Assembly (NCBI RefSeq): GCF_003999975.1 | Contig: NZ_RJAC01000002.1 | Location: forward strand, 434,001-498,000 | Length of the DNA: 64,000 bases | Direction of reading: 5' to 3' | Source: Actinoplanes solisilvae | GTDB taxonomy: Bacteria; Actinomycetota; Actinomycetes; Mycobacteriales; Micromonosporaceae | Part shown: positions 18,841-29,857 of the stretch, piece by piece | Numbering within the stretch: the stretch's first letter is position 1 | How the letters are laid out: each line of letters opens with the position of its first letter | Translations under genes and position numbers: made by a program | Notes under the pieces: model-generated | Seen by the model: the letters and a program-made list of their open reading frames with translations, nothing else | What the model was told of the DNA's origin: nothing | Database searches by the model: none

Positions 18841-20160
18841 ATGAGCCTTTCCACGCAGTCGTCGCACGCCGAGGCCGCGACCCGAGTCGACTCCCCGGTG
18901 ATCGACGTGGTCGTCCCCGTCCACAACGAAGAGAGCGATCTCGAGCCCTGCGTGCGGCGTCTGCACGCGTACTTGAGCGCCTCCTTCCCCTACCGCTTCC
19001 GCATCACGGTCGCCGACAACGCGAGCACCGACGCGACCGCCGACGTGGCCCGGCGGCTCGCCTTCGATCTTCCCGAGGTCGCGTGGACGCACCTGACCGA
19101 GAAGGGGCGGGGACGCGCGCTCAAGCACGTGTGGACGCACTCGGACGCGGCCGTGCTCGCGTACATGGACGTGGATCTCTCGACCGACCTCGACGCGCTG
19201 CTGCCTCTGGTCGCCCCACTGATCAGCGGCCACTCCGACCTGGCCATCGGCTCGCGGCTGGCACGTGGCTCCCGGGTCGTACGGGGTGCGAAGCGGGAGT
19301 TCATCTCGCGCGGCTACAACCTGCTGCTGCGCGGCACGCTGTCGGCCCGGTTCTCCGACGCGCAGTGCGGCTTCAAGGCGATCCGCTCCGAGGTGGCCGC
19401 GCGTCTGCTGCCGATGGTCGAAGACACGGGCTGGTTCTTCGACACCGAGATGCTGGTGCTGGCCGAGCGGGCCGGCCTGCGCATCCACGAGGTCCCGGTC
19501 GACTGGATCGACGACCCCGACAGCCGCGTCGACATCGTGCCGACCGCCATCGCCGACCTGAAGGGGATCATGCGCCTGCTGCGCGCCTTAGGTTCGGGCC
19601 GACTCCCGCTGGCCGCGGTGCGCGACCAACTGGGTCGAGACCCGCTGCCGCTCGACGGGCCACCCACCGGCCAGTTGAGCCGCGGCCCGCTGCTGCCGGT
19701 CGACGGAGTACCCACCGGCCAGTTGAGCCGCGGCCCGCTGCTGCCGGTCGACGGAGTTCCCGCCGGCCTGGCCAGACAGCTGATCCGGTTCGCGACGATC
19801 GGGGTGGCCAGCACGCTCGCCTATCTGGTCCTCTATGCGCTGTTTCGCCTGGGGCTGGGCCCGCAGTGGGCGAACTTCCTGGCCCTCGGCCTGACCGCGA
19901 TCGCCAACACCGCCGCCAACCGCCGCCTGACCTTCGGCGTCCGCGGCACCGAGGGCGCCTGGAAGCACCAGGCCCAAGGCTTGATCGTCTTCGGAATAGG
20001 CCTGGCCCTGACAAGCGGTTCTCTGGCCGCCGTGGACGCCCTCCACACAGCCCCCAGCCGGCCGATCGAGTTGGCCGCGCTGGTGCTGGCCAACCTGCTG
20101 GCCACCGCCGTCCGTTTCCTCCTGCTGCGCATCTGGGTGTTCCGCTCCCGCCTGGCCTAG
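18841..20160 (+). CDS. GT2 polyprenyl-phosphate glycosyltransferase fused to GtrA-like domain
   Basis: 439 residues. A GT2 fold of the dolichol-phosphate mannose synthase type (about 18-245) has IDVVVPVHNEE, the DXD-like YMDVDLSTD and the C-terminal DTEMLVLAERAG region. Residues ~270-310 are a linker with two identical 16-residue repeats (PTGQLSRGPLLPVDGV). A GtrA-like domain with four membrane helices (about 312-437) follows. The GT2 part would make a polyprenyl-phosphate sugar, the GtrA part is thought to flip it, and the upstream GT39 protein would use it. The ATG at 18841 is chosen by homology; upstream frame is out of register with the GT39 gene. Confidence 0.88.
   Translation: MSLSTQSSHAEAATRVDSPVIDVVVPVHNEESDLEPCVRRLHAYLSASFPYRFRITVADNASTDATADVARRLAFDLPEVAWTHLTEKGRGRALKHVWTHSDAAVLAYMDVDLSTDLDALLPLVAPLISGHSDLAIGSRLARGSRVVRGAKREFISRGYNLLLRGTLSARFSDAQCGFKAIRSEVAARLLPMVEDTGWFFDTEMLVLAERAGLRIHEVPVDWIDDPDSRVDIVPTAIADLKGIMRLLRALGSGRLPLAAVRDQLGRDPLPLDGPPTGQLSRGPLLPVDGVPTGQLSRGPLLPVDGVPAGLARQLIRFATIGVASTLAYLVLYALFRLGLGPQWANFLALGLTAIANTAANRRLTFGVRGTEGAWKHQAQGLIVFGIGLALTSGSLAAVDALHTAPSRPIELAALVLANLLATAVRFLLLRIWVFRSRLA
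19663..19758 (+). repeat. Tandem repeat, two 48-base units, inside the GT2-GtrA linker
   Basis: Units 19663-19710 and 19711-19758 differ only at the last base. A degenerate partial unit precedes them and another follows. Near-identity at synonymous positions implies a recent duplication. Confidence 0.9.
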
Positions 20161-20497
20161 CCAGGCACCCGAACCAGCTCGCGCCTCGCCCAATCGGCTG
20201 CCCGAACCAGCTCGCGTCCCTTGGCCAAGCCCATCCGGACTCGGTGACCAACCCATTCCGGAAACCGGAACCGACATCGGGCGGCGACGGTCGAAACGGC
20301 TGCGGGCGATCGTGACTATCCTTTGAGGACCTGAAACCTGGCCTCTCCCGCCCGGAGCGGTGCGCAGGGTCAGCGGCCCGGAAAATACGGGGTCGTTGTC
20401 CGGTGGGCGGCTCAGGGGCGGCGGGGGGCGTTCTGCAAGGCGCGGCCCTGGTCGCCGAGCACTGGCGGAGGATCGTTGGCACCGTTCGCAGGGTGAG
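20161..20497. other. Intergenic region without a recognised gene
   Basis: 337 bases between the convergent GT2-GtrA and DUF3040 genes. No gene was supported. A 16-base direct repeat (CCCGAACCAGCTCGCG) occurs at 20168 and 20201. No clear terminator stem was found. Confidence 0.6.
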
Positions 20498-20809
20498 TCA
20501 GTGGCCCGGTGGAAGTTCGTCGGGTGTTATTCGCCGGGGGCGGCCCGACGGGCGACGGAGGATGGCGGCGACAACGACGAGGGTGGCGAAGAAGGCGGCG
20601 GCCGAAGCGGCGATCCACCAGCCGAGTACGCCGAGAATGAGCGCGGCGATCCAGATGACGACGGCGGTGAGGATCAGCGAGAGCGACGGTTTTCCACGAC
20701 GGGCCGGTTCGAGCCGGCCGCTGGTCATGCGGGCACAGAACTCGGGGTCATCACGCCGGAGCTGACGCTCGAGCTGCGCCAGGCGTCGGCTGTCTTCCCT
20801 GCTCAACAT
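20498..20809 (-). CDS. DUF3040 membrane protein
   Basis: 103 residues. The N-terminus MLSREDSRRLAQLERQLRRD and the DPEFCARM segment are typical of actinobacterial DUF3040 proteins. Two adjacent membrane helices (about 40-82) follow, then a basic tail. Function of the family is unknown. GGAGG lies 7 bases before the ATG at 20809, which fixes the start; the longer open frame to 21034 has no support. Confidence 0.85.
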   Translation of the reverse strand: MLSREDSRRLAQLERQLRRDDPEFCARMTSGRLEPARRGKPSLSLILTAVVIWIAALILGVLGWWIAASAAAFFATLVVVAAILRRPSGRPRRITPDELPPGH

Positions 20810-21221
20810 GTCGCCACCTCCGGTCCGGGCCGCGCCACACTCGATCGAACGGCACGCCGCGCGATCACTGCCATTGTTACCTACAGGTTGCGTTCCGGAT
20901 ACCTCTGGAATTCCTCCCGGCCCACTCGCCGGGATCCGACCTGCCCCAACAACCACAACAGGCCGGCCAGAATCCCACTCTGTGGACCCTGATCCACTCC
21001 AACGATCCGCCGTGCCTGAGGTTGCCCGAACCATCTAAAATACTGCGGAATGCGGATAATCGGGACCACCCTGACCTGCGGGGTCCGTCGTCTTCGCGAG
21101 CCGGCTCGGCTGATCTGACTCGGCGGCAGCAGCCGTTATGCGGTGCATCGCAGGATGCTGACGCGGCGGGCGGACTCGGTGCCGGGCCGCGGTTAGGCGG
21201 CGGCGTCCAGCCGAGAGTCGA
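20810..21221. other. Intergenic region without a recognised gene
   Basis: 412 bases between the DUF3040 gene's start and the stop of the winged-helix gene. No coding region was convincing on either strand. The middle (about 21035-21060) is noticeably AT-richer than its surroundings, but no promoter for a flanking gene fits there. Confidence 0.5.
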
Positions 21222-22337
21222 TCAGTCGAAGGTGACTGTCACGTCGGGGAAGGCTCGGGCCCGGGCCACCTCGGTGGATTCTTTCTCGATTTGTTTTCGG
21301 TGGGCGGCGGTGAATGAGTCGAAGGGCGTGACGGTCAGGTCGAGGCGTTTGCGGCCGGCGGCCTTGGCCCGCCACACGCCGACGATCTCGCCGTCGAGCA
21401 GGAGGGCGCCCGGGTTGCCCAGAACGCGCCAGACCTCTTTCTGGCGAGCACGGTCGGGCACCAGCACGTCGCGGTCGCGGGCTTGCAGCAGCGCGTCCAT
21501 CGGCGGGAGGAAACGGGCGCCGGACGCGCGCGGCGGGGACTTCAGCGTCTTGGCGGCGTCAGCGGGCAGCCAGGCCTTGCGGCCGTCGACGGAGACCTCG
21601 GTCAGGTGGTCGGTGGGCCAGACGGATTTCATCTCGGCGGTTGAGCTGCCCAGATATTTGCCGACCTCGAGCGGAGTCGCCGGGCCCAGGAAGCGCAGAT
21701 AGCCGAGGATCAGCGAGTCGATGCCCTCGTTCTCGGACGGCATGGGCGGGGCGTCGGGGATCGGGCCGAGCATCGCGTTGCGCCCGCGGGACTGGACCTC
21801 TATGCCGCCGGCCAGACCCGAATGCTGCCAGACGTTGCCGGCGATGTGCCGCGCCTCGCAGCTGCGGCAGTCGTAGGTCAGCGAGCGCGGCACCCGCTTG
21901 CTGACCTCGGTGCTCACCTCGCCGCGCGGCATCGGCCCCCGCACGACCTCACGGAACGCCGACGCGGTGGCCCGAAAGGCCTCGACACCGAGCTTCATGC
22001 CCGACGGGATCTGGCCGCTCTTGATGCGGGCGGACGCGTCGGCGTCGCTCACCGGCCACAACTGTTTGACCAGCGCCGCCAGGTCGGAGCGACGATGCAG
22101 GTGGGGCGCCCCGCGGGCCGCCCACACGGTGATCAGCCGGTCGTCGTCGACGTCGGCGCTCGTGCGGGCGGCCAGCGCGACCTGGGCCGAGCCGGGCGTG
22201 TATTCCTGCACGCCGAGGTCGAGGACGGGCAGGTCGGCGGGCTTGGCGCGCCACCGCGAGGCGAGCCCGAGCGCGGCGACCCGATAGGCCATGACCTGGG
22301 CGCGGTCGAAAAACTGGGCACGGTCGACGTTGACCAC
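21222..22337 (-). CDS. Winged-helix DNA-binding domain protein (HTH_42/YcaQ-like)
   Basis: 371 residues. It matches the actinobacterial winged-helix family related to E. coli YcaQ, with the AARTSADV start region, the segment DSLILGYLRFLGPATPLEVGKYLG (a winged-helix unit) and LLLDGEIVGVWRAKAAGRKRLDLTV near the end. A CRSC pair occurs at about residue 157. YcaQ relatives unhook DNA crosslinks, but whether this protein is a glycosylase is not evident. GTG start after a G-rich stretch; TAGATT further upstream may be its -10. Confidence 0.8.
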   Translation of the reverse strand: MVNVDRAQFFDRAQVMAYRVAALGLASRWRAKPADLPVLDLGVQEYTPGSAQVALAARTSADVDDDRLITVWAARGAPHLHRRSDLAALVKQLWPVSDADASARIKSGQIPSGMKLGVEAFRATASAFREVVRGPMPRGEVSTEVSKRVPRSLTYDCRSCEARHIAGNVWQHSGLAGGIEVQSRGRNAMLGPIPDAPPMPSENEGIDSLILGYLRFLGPATPLEVGKYLGSSTAEMKSVWPTDHLTEVSVDGRKAWLPADAAKTLKSPPRASGARFLPPMDALLQARDRDVLVPDRARQKEVWRVLGNPGALLLDGEIVGVWRAKAAGRKRLDLTVTPFDSFTAAHRKQIEKESTEVARARAFPDVTVTFD

Positions 22338-22355
22338 GGCACCCCCAAAGGAAAT

Positions 22356-22964
22356 CTAGGTGCGACGACCGTACCGCCGGGCTGCGACATTTTTCAGGCG
22401 ATCAAGACGGCCGTCCGTCTGCCCCGAGACGAGCTCCCACGTGTCCAGCCGGCTCGACCCGTACGGTCCCTCCTGCAGGATCGGCGCCTCGCCGGTGAGG
22501 CGATAACCGCAGCGCCGGGCCACGGCCGTGCTGCTGGCGTTACGCGGGTCGATGCGTAGCAGCAGCCGGCTGAGACCGAGGGAGCTTTGGGCGTACGCCG
22601 AAAGAAGTGACAATGCGCCCGTCGCGAGGCCGCGTCGGCGCTCCCCCACGTCGACCAGATAGCCCAGTTCGGCCTCCTTGAGACCGAGGTCGACGCCGAA
22701 GAGCAGCACCTCGCCGAGGGGCCGGGAACCGTCGGCCGTGATCGCCAGCTGGATGCGCGATCCGTTGACCCGCCCCTGGTAGGCGCGTTTCAGGTAGGCG
22801 ATGCCGGCCTCGATGTCGAATGGCGAAGGCATCGGCGTCCACCGGGCGATCTCGGGCTCGTCGAGCATGCGTACGAGATCGTCGAGGTCTTCGGATCGCC
22901 ATTCGCGCAGGATGATGCCGTCCCCCGGCAGTGTCAGCGGGAAAGGGAGACGGCTTGCGGCCAT
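22356..22964 (-). CDS. GNAT family N-acetyltransferase (RimJ/RimL-like)
   Basis: 202 residues. The fold runs from GIILREWRSEDLDDLVRML through the acetyl-CoA loop GERRRGLATGALSLLSAYA (the Q/R-x-x-G-x-G/A motif) to LRIDPRNASSTAVARRCGYRLTGEA. This is typical of RimJ/RimL-type transferases acting on amino groups of proteins or small molecules. ATG 22964 has AGGA 8 bases upstream; a longer frame to 23036 is possible. It lies 18 bases upstream of the winged-helix gene and could be co-transcribed. Confidence 0.85.
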   Translation of the reverse strand: MAASRLPFPLTLPGDGIILREWRSEDLDDLVRMLDEPEIARWTPMPSPFDIEAGIAYLKRAYQGRVNGSRIQLAITADGSRPLGEVLLFGVDLGLKEAELGYLVDVGERRRGLATGALSLLSAYAQSSLGLSRLLLRIDPRNASSTAVARRCGYRLTGEAPILQEGPYGSSRLDTWELVSGQTDGRLDRLKNVAARRYGRRT

Positions 22965-23142
22965 GATTCGATCCTGCCCGTAAGGACCGGTTCCGGCCAG
23001 TAGTGCGGCATATGAAGGCCATGAGTGATTCGTCATGCTCCGCGGGTCGGATAGCCGCTACCGTCCGCGACGGACTCGCGAGATGATGCCGAGGTCCTGT
23101 GAAGATCCAGTGTGCGCGGGGAGAAAGACTCGGCCCCACGCG

Positions 23143-23148
23143 TACGTT
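23143..23148 (+). promoter_or_regulatory. -10 hexamer (TACGTT), leaderless start
   Basis: TACGTT lies 7 bases before the ATG at 23156 and decides that start over 23099. Confidence 0.45.
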
Positions 23149-23155
23149 GTGGATC

Positions 23156-23665
23156 ATGAGAGCGATCCGCGCCTGGCTGCTGATTTTCGTCGTCGGCCTG
23201 GTCCTGAGCGGCGTCACCGCGTTCCCCCTGGTGACCGAGGTCCGCATGCTGGCCGACGTGCTGCACGCCGTGCCCGCGCCCGACGCCCTGACCGCGTGGA
23301 TCGACCGGGTCCACGAGGGCCTGCGCGTCACCGGAGATCAATACCCGTTCATCGCGTACGGCACCGACTGGCTGGCCTTCGCCCATATCGTGATCGCCGC
23401 GGCGTTCTGGGGCCCGTGGCGGAACCCCGTACGCAACATCTGGGTCATCGAGTGGGGCATGGTCTGCTGCGTCGCGATCATCCCATTGGCCTTGGTCGCG
23501 GGCCCGATTCGAGAGCTCCCGTTCTGGTGGACCCTGATCGACATCTCGTTCGGCGTCTTCGGCATCGTCCCGCTGATCATCGTGCGTCAGAAGATCAAGA
23601 AGCTGGAAATCAAGAACCCGGAGGTCCCCGATTTGACCAATGTGGAGGGTTACCGGGTGACCTGA
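23156..23665 (+). CDS. Four-helix membrane protein, function unknown
   Basis: 169 residues with four hydrophobic segments (about 5-25, 68-86, 98-118, 124-142) and a charged C-terminal tail (RQKIKKLEIKNPEV). Between the first two helices is a ~45-residue outside loop. The pattern is common among actinobacterial hypothetical proteins but I cannot name a function. The leaderless promoter fixes the start. A TetR gene follows 43 bases later on the same strand. Confidence 0.7.
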   Translation: MRAIRAWLLIFVVGLVLSGVTAFPLVTEVRMLADVLHAVPAPDALTAWIDRVHEGLRVTGDQYPFIAYGTDWLAFAHIVIAAAFWGPWRNPVRNIWVIEWGMVCCVAIIPLALVAGPIRELPFWWTLIDISFGVFGIVPLIIVRQKIKKLEIKNPEVPDLTNVEGYRVT

Positions 23666-23708
23666 GCGGGGAAGTCGTAACGTTATGCCGGTGGAGGGAC
23701 AGACGACT

Positions 23709-24360
23709 ATGACGCGGCGGGGTGAAACTTACGCCGGGCGGTCCCGCGAGCAGCGGGCCAGCGAGCGGCGGGCCCGCATCATGGCGTCGTCGGTGCACCT
23801 CTTCGGCACCCGCGATTACGACGACGTCACGGTCGCCGACATCTGCGCCGGCGCCCGAGTGTCCAAAAGGTACTTTTACGAGCACTTCGCCGATCGGGCC
23901 GACCTGCTACTGAAAGTGAACCGCGAGCAGAACGAGTGGCTGCTGCGCAACGTCGCGGCGGCGATCCCCGAGCGGCCGCGAAGCCTGGCCGAGGTGTTCC
24001 GCCCCGCGCTGCGCACCCTGGTCGAGATGCTGCGCACCCACCCCGAGAGCGCCCGCGTGATCTATGTGAACGCGCCCCGCATGGAGGACCGGCGCCGCGG
24101 CGTGCTGCGGGAGGACGCCCAGTTCGTCGCCGCCGTCCTGCGGAGGGCGATCGGCCAACCTCAGGACCAGATCGGGTACGACCGTACGCTGCTCGCCCTC
24201 GTCGCCGGCCTCAGCGAGGTCATCATCGACTGGATCTCGCACGACATGGCCGGCGACCCCGATCAGCTCGCCGAGCACCTGACCGGGATCGCCCTGGCCC
24301 TTACCGGCAGCATCAAACCTGAGCAGACCGGCAGCGTCACACCCGAGCAGACCGGCAGCG

Positions 24361-24380
<20 letters not shown>
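23709..24380 (+). CDS. TetR family transcriptional regulator
   Basis: 223 residues. The N-terminal HTH (about 20-65) reads IMASSVHLFGTRDYDDVTVADICAGARVSKRYFYEHF in separate recognisable parts, followed by an all-helical ligand domain. The C-terminus carries three copies of the 8-residue unit TGSVTPEQ and ends inside the convergent dehydrogenase gene. ATG 23709 has GGAGGGA upstream; ATG 23685 has none. TAACGTTA, a perfect 8-bp palindrome at 23677, may be part of an operator or the -10. Target unknown; the flanking membrane protein and dehydrogenase are candidates. Confidence 0.85.
24303..24374 (+). repeat. Three 24-base tandem repeats in the TetR gene's 3' end
   Basis: Units start at 24303, 24327 and 24351. 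The last two are identical; the first differs at a few bases. They encode TGS(I/V)(K/T)PEQ. Confidence 0.9.
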
Positions 24381-26434
<2,054 letters not shown>

Positions 26435-26482
26435 GCCCGAACGTGCCCGGAAATTGAGCGGCACCCGGCCCGGCCCGCTGGA

Positions 26483-26488
26483 TAACTT
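26483..26488 (+). promoter_or_regulatory. -10 hexamer (TAACTT), leaderless start
   Basis: TAACTT lies 7 bases before the ATG at 26496 and favours that codon over ATG 26490. Confidence 0.45.
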
Positions 26489-26495
26489 CATGGTC

Positions 26496-26852
26496 ATGAC
26501 TGAGACACCACTGCGGGAGAGGCTCCGCAAGGCTCTCCCGGGGGCCATGAAGGCCAAGGACCGGGCCGCCGTGTCCGCGCTGCGGGCGACGCTCGCGGCA
26601 CTCGACAACGCCGAGGCGGTCGCCCCGGCCGAGGACCAGCTCCGCGGCCAGGCGATCGAGGAGGCGGCGGTCGGGGCCGGTGCGACCGAGGTGGCCCGCC
26701 AGGTGCTCAGCGACGACGACGTCGTCCGCATCGTGCGGGCCGAGGCCGACGAGCGTGAGCAGGCCGCGGCCGAATACCGGGGGCTCGGCCGCGACGACCG
26801 GGCCGAGCAGTTGCTGGCCGAGGCGCTCGTCCTGCGCGGCCACCTAGCGTAG
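26496..26852 (+). CDS. GatB/YqeY-like domain protein
   Basis: 118 residues. LRERLRKALPGAMKAKDRAAVSALRATLAALDNAE resembles the start of YqeY proteins, and ADEREQAAAEYRGLGRDDRAEQLLAE matches their C-terminal helical part. YqeY resembles the tail domain of the GatB subunit of tRNA-dependent amidotransferase and may bind tRNA, but its role is not settled. The middle is more divergent than in typical YqeY. It follows rpf by 62 bases with its own promoter. Confidence 0.75.
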   Translation: MTETPLRERLRKALPGAMKAKDRAAVSALRATLAALDNAEAVAPAEDQLRGQAIEEAAVGAGATEVARQVLSDDDVVRIVRAEADEREQAAAEYRGLGRDDRAEQLLAEALVLRGHLA

Positions 26853-26947
26853 GGCGAGGGCGTCGAAACGGACCCGAGCCGCAGGAACGCGGGCGCTCTC
26901 GAGCCGCCGCGGGGTCGCGGAGACCGTGGCGGGAGGTGACGCGACGA

Positions 26948-28141
26948 TCAGGCGTGCAGGGCGGCCAGCTCGACCCCGGGGTCGGCGAGGCGGGCGCGGT
27001 CGACCGTCACGCGGGATTTGATCAGCTCGCCGATCTGGTCGTTCACGTCCCAGATGTTGACGTTCATGCCGGCGGCGACGCGGCCGTCGACCAACCAGAA
27101 CGCCAGGAACTCGCGACCGGCCAGATCGCCCCTGATCACCACCTCGGCGTCGGCCGGCGCGGTGCCGATATATTCCATGCCCAGGTCGTACTGGTCGGTG
27201 AAGAAGTAGGGCAGGCGGTCGTAGGCGACGGGCTGGCCGAGCATCGCCCGCGCCGCGGCCTGCCCGGTGTGGATGGCCACGTCCCAGTGCTCGACGCGCA
27301 CGCGGTGGCCGAGGAAGGCGTGCTCGATGTTGGCGATGTCGCCCGCCGCGAAGATGTCGGGGTCGCTGCTCGCCAGGGAACTCGACACGAGCACGCCGTT
27401 GTCGACGGCCAGGCCCGCGTCGGCGGCGAGCCCGACGTTCGGCGTGACCCCGATACCGGCGATCACCACGTCGGCCGGCAGACGGGCGCCGTCGGCCAGC
27501 ACGACCTCGGTCTCGGTCACCTCGACGACGTGGTTGTCGAGCCGCAGCTCGGTGCCGTTGCCCCGGTGCAGGTCGGCGAAGACCTGGGCGATCCGGTCGC
27601 CGAGGATCTTCTGCAGCGGCAACGGGGTCGCGCCGACGACGGTGACCTGGGCGCCCCGGCTACGCGCGGCCGCGGCGACCTCGAGACCGATCCAGCCGGA
27701 GCCGATCACGACCACGCGCGTCGTCGCGGTGACCGCCTCGGAAATGCGGTGCGAGTCGGGGATCGTACGCAGAAGAAGTGCTCTTTCACCGCCGGGAACC
27801 GGAAGACGGCGGGGCGTCGAGCCGGTCGCCAGCAACAACCGCTCGTACGGCACCTCGTCGCCGCTCGCGAGCCGCACGACCTTGGCGCTGCGGTCGAGCT
27901 CGGTCGCCGTCGTGCCCAGCCGCAGGTCGACGTCGTGCTCCCGATACCACTGCGGGGAGTGCACGAAGACGCTCTCAAGCTCCTCGGTGCCGAGCAACAG
28001 GCCCTTCGAGAGGGGCGGACGCTCGTACGGCCGGTCGGTCTCGGACGCGATCAGCGTGACCGGACCCTCGAAGCCCTCGTCACGCAGGGCCTCGACCGCT
28101 TTCGCCGCGGCCAGGCCGCCGCCCACCACTACGTAGGTCAT
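26948..28141 (-). CDS. FAD-dependent ferredoxin/rubredoxin reductase
   Basis: 397 residues. FAD-binding VVVGGGLAAAKAVEAL at the N-terminus, the NAD-binding VVVIGSGWIGLEVAAAARSRG (about 150-170), the FAD ribityl motif DIFAAGDIA (about 275) and a C-terminal reductase domain. It passes electrons from NAD(P)H to a ferredoxin, typically for a P450 or Rieske oxygenase. No such partner lies in the window. ATG 28141 is chosen (GAGG upstream); the longer frame to 28300 overlaps the dehydrogenase gene. Four bases separate it from the gene upstream, suggesting an operon. Confidence 0.9.
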   Translation of the reverse strand: MTYVVVGGGLAAAKAVEALRDEGFEGPVTLIASETDRPYERPPLSKGLLLGTEELESVFVHSPQWYREHDVDLRLGTTATELDRSAKVVRLASGDEVPYERLLLATGSTPRRLPVPGGERALLLRTIPDSHRISEAVTATTRVVVIGSGWIGLEVAAAARSRGAQVTVVGATPLPLQKILGDRIAQVFADLHRGNGTELRLDNHVVEVTETEVVLADGARLPADVVIAGIGVTPNVGLAADAGLAVDNGVLVSSSLASSDPDIFAAGDIANIEHAFLGHRVRVEHWDVAIHTGQAAARAMLGQPVAYDRLPYFFTDQYDLGMEYIGTAPADAEVVIRGDLAGREFLAFWLVDGRVAAGMNVNIWDVNDQIGELIKSRVTVDRARLADPGVELAALHA

Positions 28142-28145
28142 AGCG

Positions 28146-29150
28146 TCATCCTCGCGGGTCGATGTGAAACTTTGGTGCCGTTCCCCGAAGTCGTCCGGCG
28201 AGCACATCCGCCGCCTGATCGAGCCCGACCACCCCGGCGACCAGCGGACGAGGATCGACAGATCCCGACGCGTACGCCTCGATGGTCTCACCGAGTCCAC
28301 CCGAAGCGCTCAGAATGCCCACCAGAGAAACATCTTTGAGTACGGCCTGACGCGTGTCCACGAAGGACGGCTCACCCGAGATGCCGATGCAGACGACGCG
28401 GCCGCCGGGCTCGACGCGGTCGAGGGCGAAGGCCGGCAGCTCCCGCGCGTTGGACGCGTCGATGATCGCGTCGTAGGGCGTGGCCGGCAACTCGTCGCGC
28501 GTCCAGGCGTTGTCGAAGCCGAGATCACGCGCGAACTTCAGCGACTCGGGCGTCACCCCCAGCACGTGAACGTCAGCGCCCTTGTAGCGCGCGAACATGG
28601 CCGCCAGCAGGCCGATCGTTCCCGGCCCCATGACCAGTACGGTCTTGCCCGGGGCGGGCTCGGCCGCGCGGACGGCGCGCAGGGCGTTGCCGCCCGGCTC
28701 GACCATCGCGCCCAACGTGGGATCGACCTCGTCGGGCAGCGCGAAGAGCGCCTTCGCGGGCACCGGCAGCTGCTCGGCGAGCGCGCCCGGCCACCCGCGC
28801 CGGATGCCGATCTCGTAGCGGTCGACGCACAGGTGCTGCCGTCCGTTGACGCAGCGGACGCAGTGGCCGCAGCCGAGCATCGTGTCGCCGGTGACGCGTC
28901 GGCCCAGCCAGGACGGGTCGACGCCCTCGCCCACGGCCGAGACCGTGCCGCTCCACTCGTGGCCGATGCGCATCGGGTACGCCGCGTCGCCGCTCGCCGT
29001 GTAGGCCATGTCGCCACGGAGGATCTCCATGTCGGTGCCGCAGACGCCGGCCCGTTCCACGTCGACCACGACCTCACCGTGGCCCGCCTGCGGCGGCTCG
29101 ACGTCGACGACCTCGGACCGGCCCGGCCCGGTGATCACGAATGCGCGCAT
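28146..29150 (-). CDS. Zinc-dependent alcohol dehydrogenase family protein
   Basis: 334 residues. Medium-chain dehydrogenase fold: catalytic zinc ligands in GVCGTD, GHEWSG and VEPGGN; structural zinc Cys cluster CGHCVRCVNGRQHLC (about 83-97); NAD(P)-binding VLVMGPGTIGLLAAM (about 170). It resembles glucose or threonine dehydrogenase-like members, but the substrate is not evident. ATG 29150 fits the family start. It is 4 bases upstream of the ferredoxin reductase gene and 26 bases downstream of a TetR gene on the same strand. Confidence 0.88.
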   Translation of the reverse strand: MRAFVITGPGRSEVVDVEPPQAGHGEVVVDVERAGVCGTDMEILRGDMAYTASGDAAYPMRIGHEWSGTVSAVGEGVDPSWLGRRVTGDTMLGCGHCVRCVNGRQHLCVDRYEIGIRRGWPGALAEQLPVPAKALFALPDEVDPTLGAMVEPGGNALRAVRAAEPAPGKTVLVMGPGTIGLLAAMFARYKGADVHVLGVTPESLKFARDLGFDNAWTRDELPATPYDAIIDASNARELPAFALDRVEPGGRVVCIGISGEPSFVDTRQAVLKDVSLVGILSASGGLGETIEAYASGSVDPRPLVAGVVGLDQAADVLAGRLRGTAPKFHIDPRG

Positions 29151-29175
29151 GGGAACAGTCTGCCCGGTCGATCTA

Positions 29176-29703
29176 CTAGGCTGCCGTGACACTGCCGACA
29201 GTCAGCTCGCGGATCATCCGGGCCATCTCGCCGGGCCCGTACGGGAAGTCGGCACGGACCCACCAGCCGAGGACACCGACGAGCGCGCTGGCGTGATACT
29301 CGGCGACCACGTCGACGGGAAGCCGCAGCTCGTCGTGGGTGCAGAGGTGCTCGCGCATCACCTCGAAGATCATCGGATGCAGGTGGGTGGTGCCGACGGC
29401 TCGGTAGACCTGCTGGTGGCGATGGGCGTGCTCGAAGATCACGCTGAGGGGCTTTACCGGGTCGCCGGGCCGCTCGTGGCCGAGGGCGTTCATCTCCCGG
29501 TCGAGGTCGTCGCGCAGGTCCTCGAAGCAGGAGGCGAACAAGGTGTCCTTGTCGCGAAAGTGCGCATAAAACGTGGACCGGCCGATGTCAGCGCGTTCGA
29601 GCACATCGCGAACGGTGACCCGGTCATAGCCACGCTCGACAACCAGCTCGACCAGGGCATGACGAAGAGCAGCCCGCGTACGCCGAACTCGCCGATCCTC
29701 CAT
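29176..29703 (-). CDS. TetR family transcriptional regulator
   Basis: 175 residues from ATG 29703 (ATG 29718 adds five). The HTH at about 8-52 contains VTVRDVLERADIGRSTFYAHFRDK. The C-terminal domain (about 75-170) fits the TetR_C_33-like type with the WWVRADFPYGPGEMARMI ending. It is divergent from a methyltransferase gene; two tandem palindromes in between (29815-29846) are its likely operators. It precedes the dehydrogenase/reductase pair on the same strand and may also control those genes. Confidence 0.85.
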   Translation of the reverse strand: MEDRRVRRTRAALRHALVELVVERGYDRVTVRDVLERADIGRSTFYAHFRDKDTLFASCFEDLRDDLDREMNALGHERPGDPVKPLSVIFEHAHRHQQVYRAVGTTHLHPMIFEVMREHLCTHDELRLPVDVVAEYHASALVGVLGWWVRADFPYGPGEMARMIRELTVGSVTAA

Positions 29704-29760
29704 GCCGCGCCGCCCCATTCCCGCGCTCGAGCCCGCGCTTCCGGCCACTTTCCGGCTTCT

Positions 29761-29846
29761 GTTCGGTATCGAACGTCGCGGCGATACCGCCCGTTGACCG
29801 TCTCGACCGTAACCGAACATGCTGTTCGAAAGCGAACATGATGTTC
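29761..29846. promoter_or_regulatory. Cluster of three palindromes, likely TetR operators
   Basis: GTTCGgtatCGAAC (29761-29774) is followed by GAACATGCTGTTC (29815-29827) and GAACATGATGTTC (29834-29846). The last two are the same 5-3-5 palindrome, 19 bases apart, immediately upstream of the methyltransferase start and upstream of the divergent TetR gene. Confidence 0.6.
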
Positions 29847-29857
29847 AGGGATGGATC

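Noticed and set aside
19663-19758. CRISPR-like repeat
   Set aside because: The two units are adjacent without spacers and encode an in-frame protein repeat.
20168-20216. Two 16-base direct repeats as attachment or operator sites
   Set aside because: They are only 33 bases apart after a gene end, with no mobility gene or promoter; too little to call a function.
26853-26947. Terminator or small RNA between the YqeY-like and ferredoxin reductase genes
   Set aside because: No stable stem with a tail and no promoter were visible in these 95 bases.
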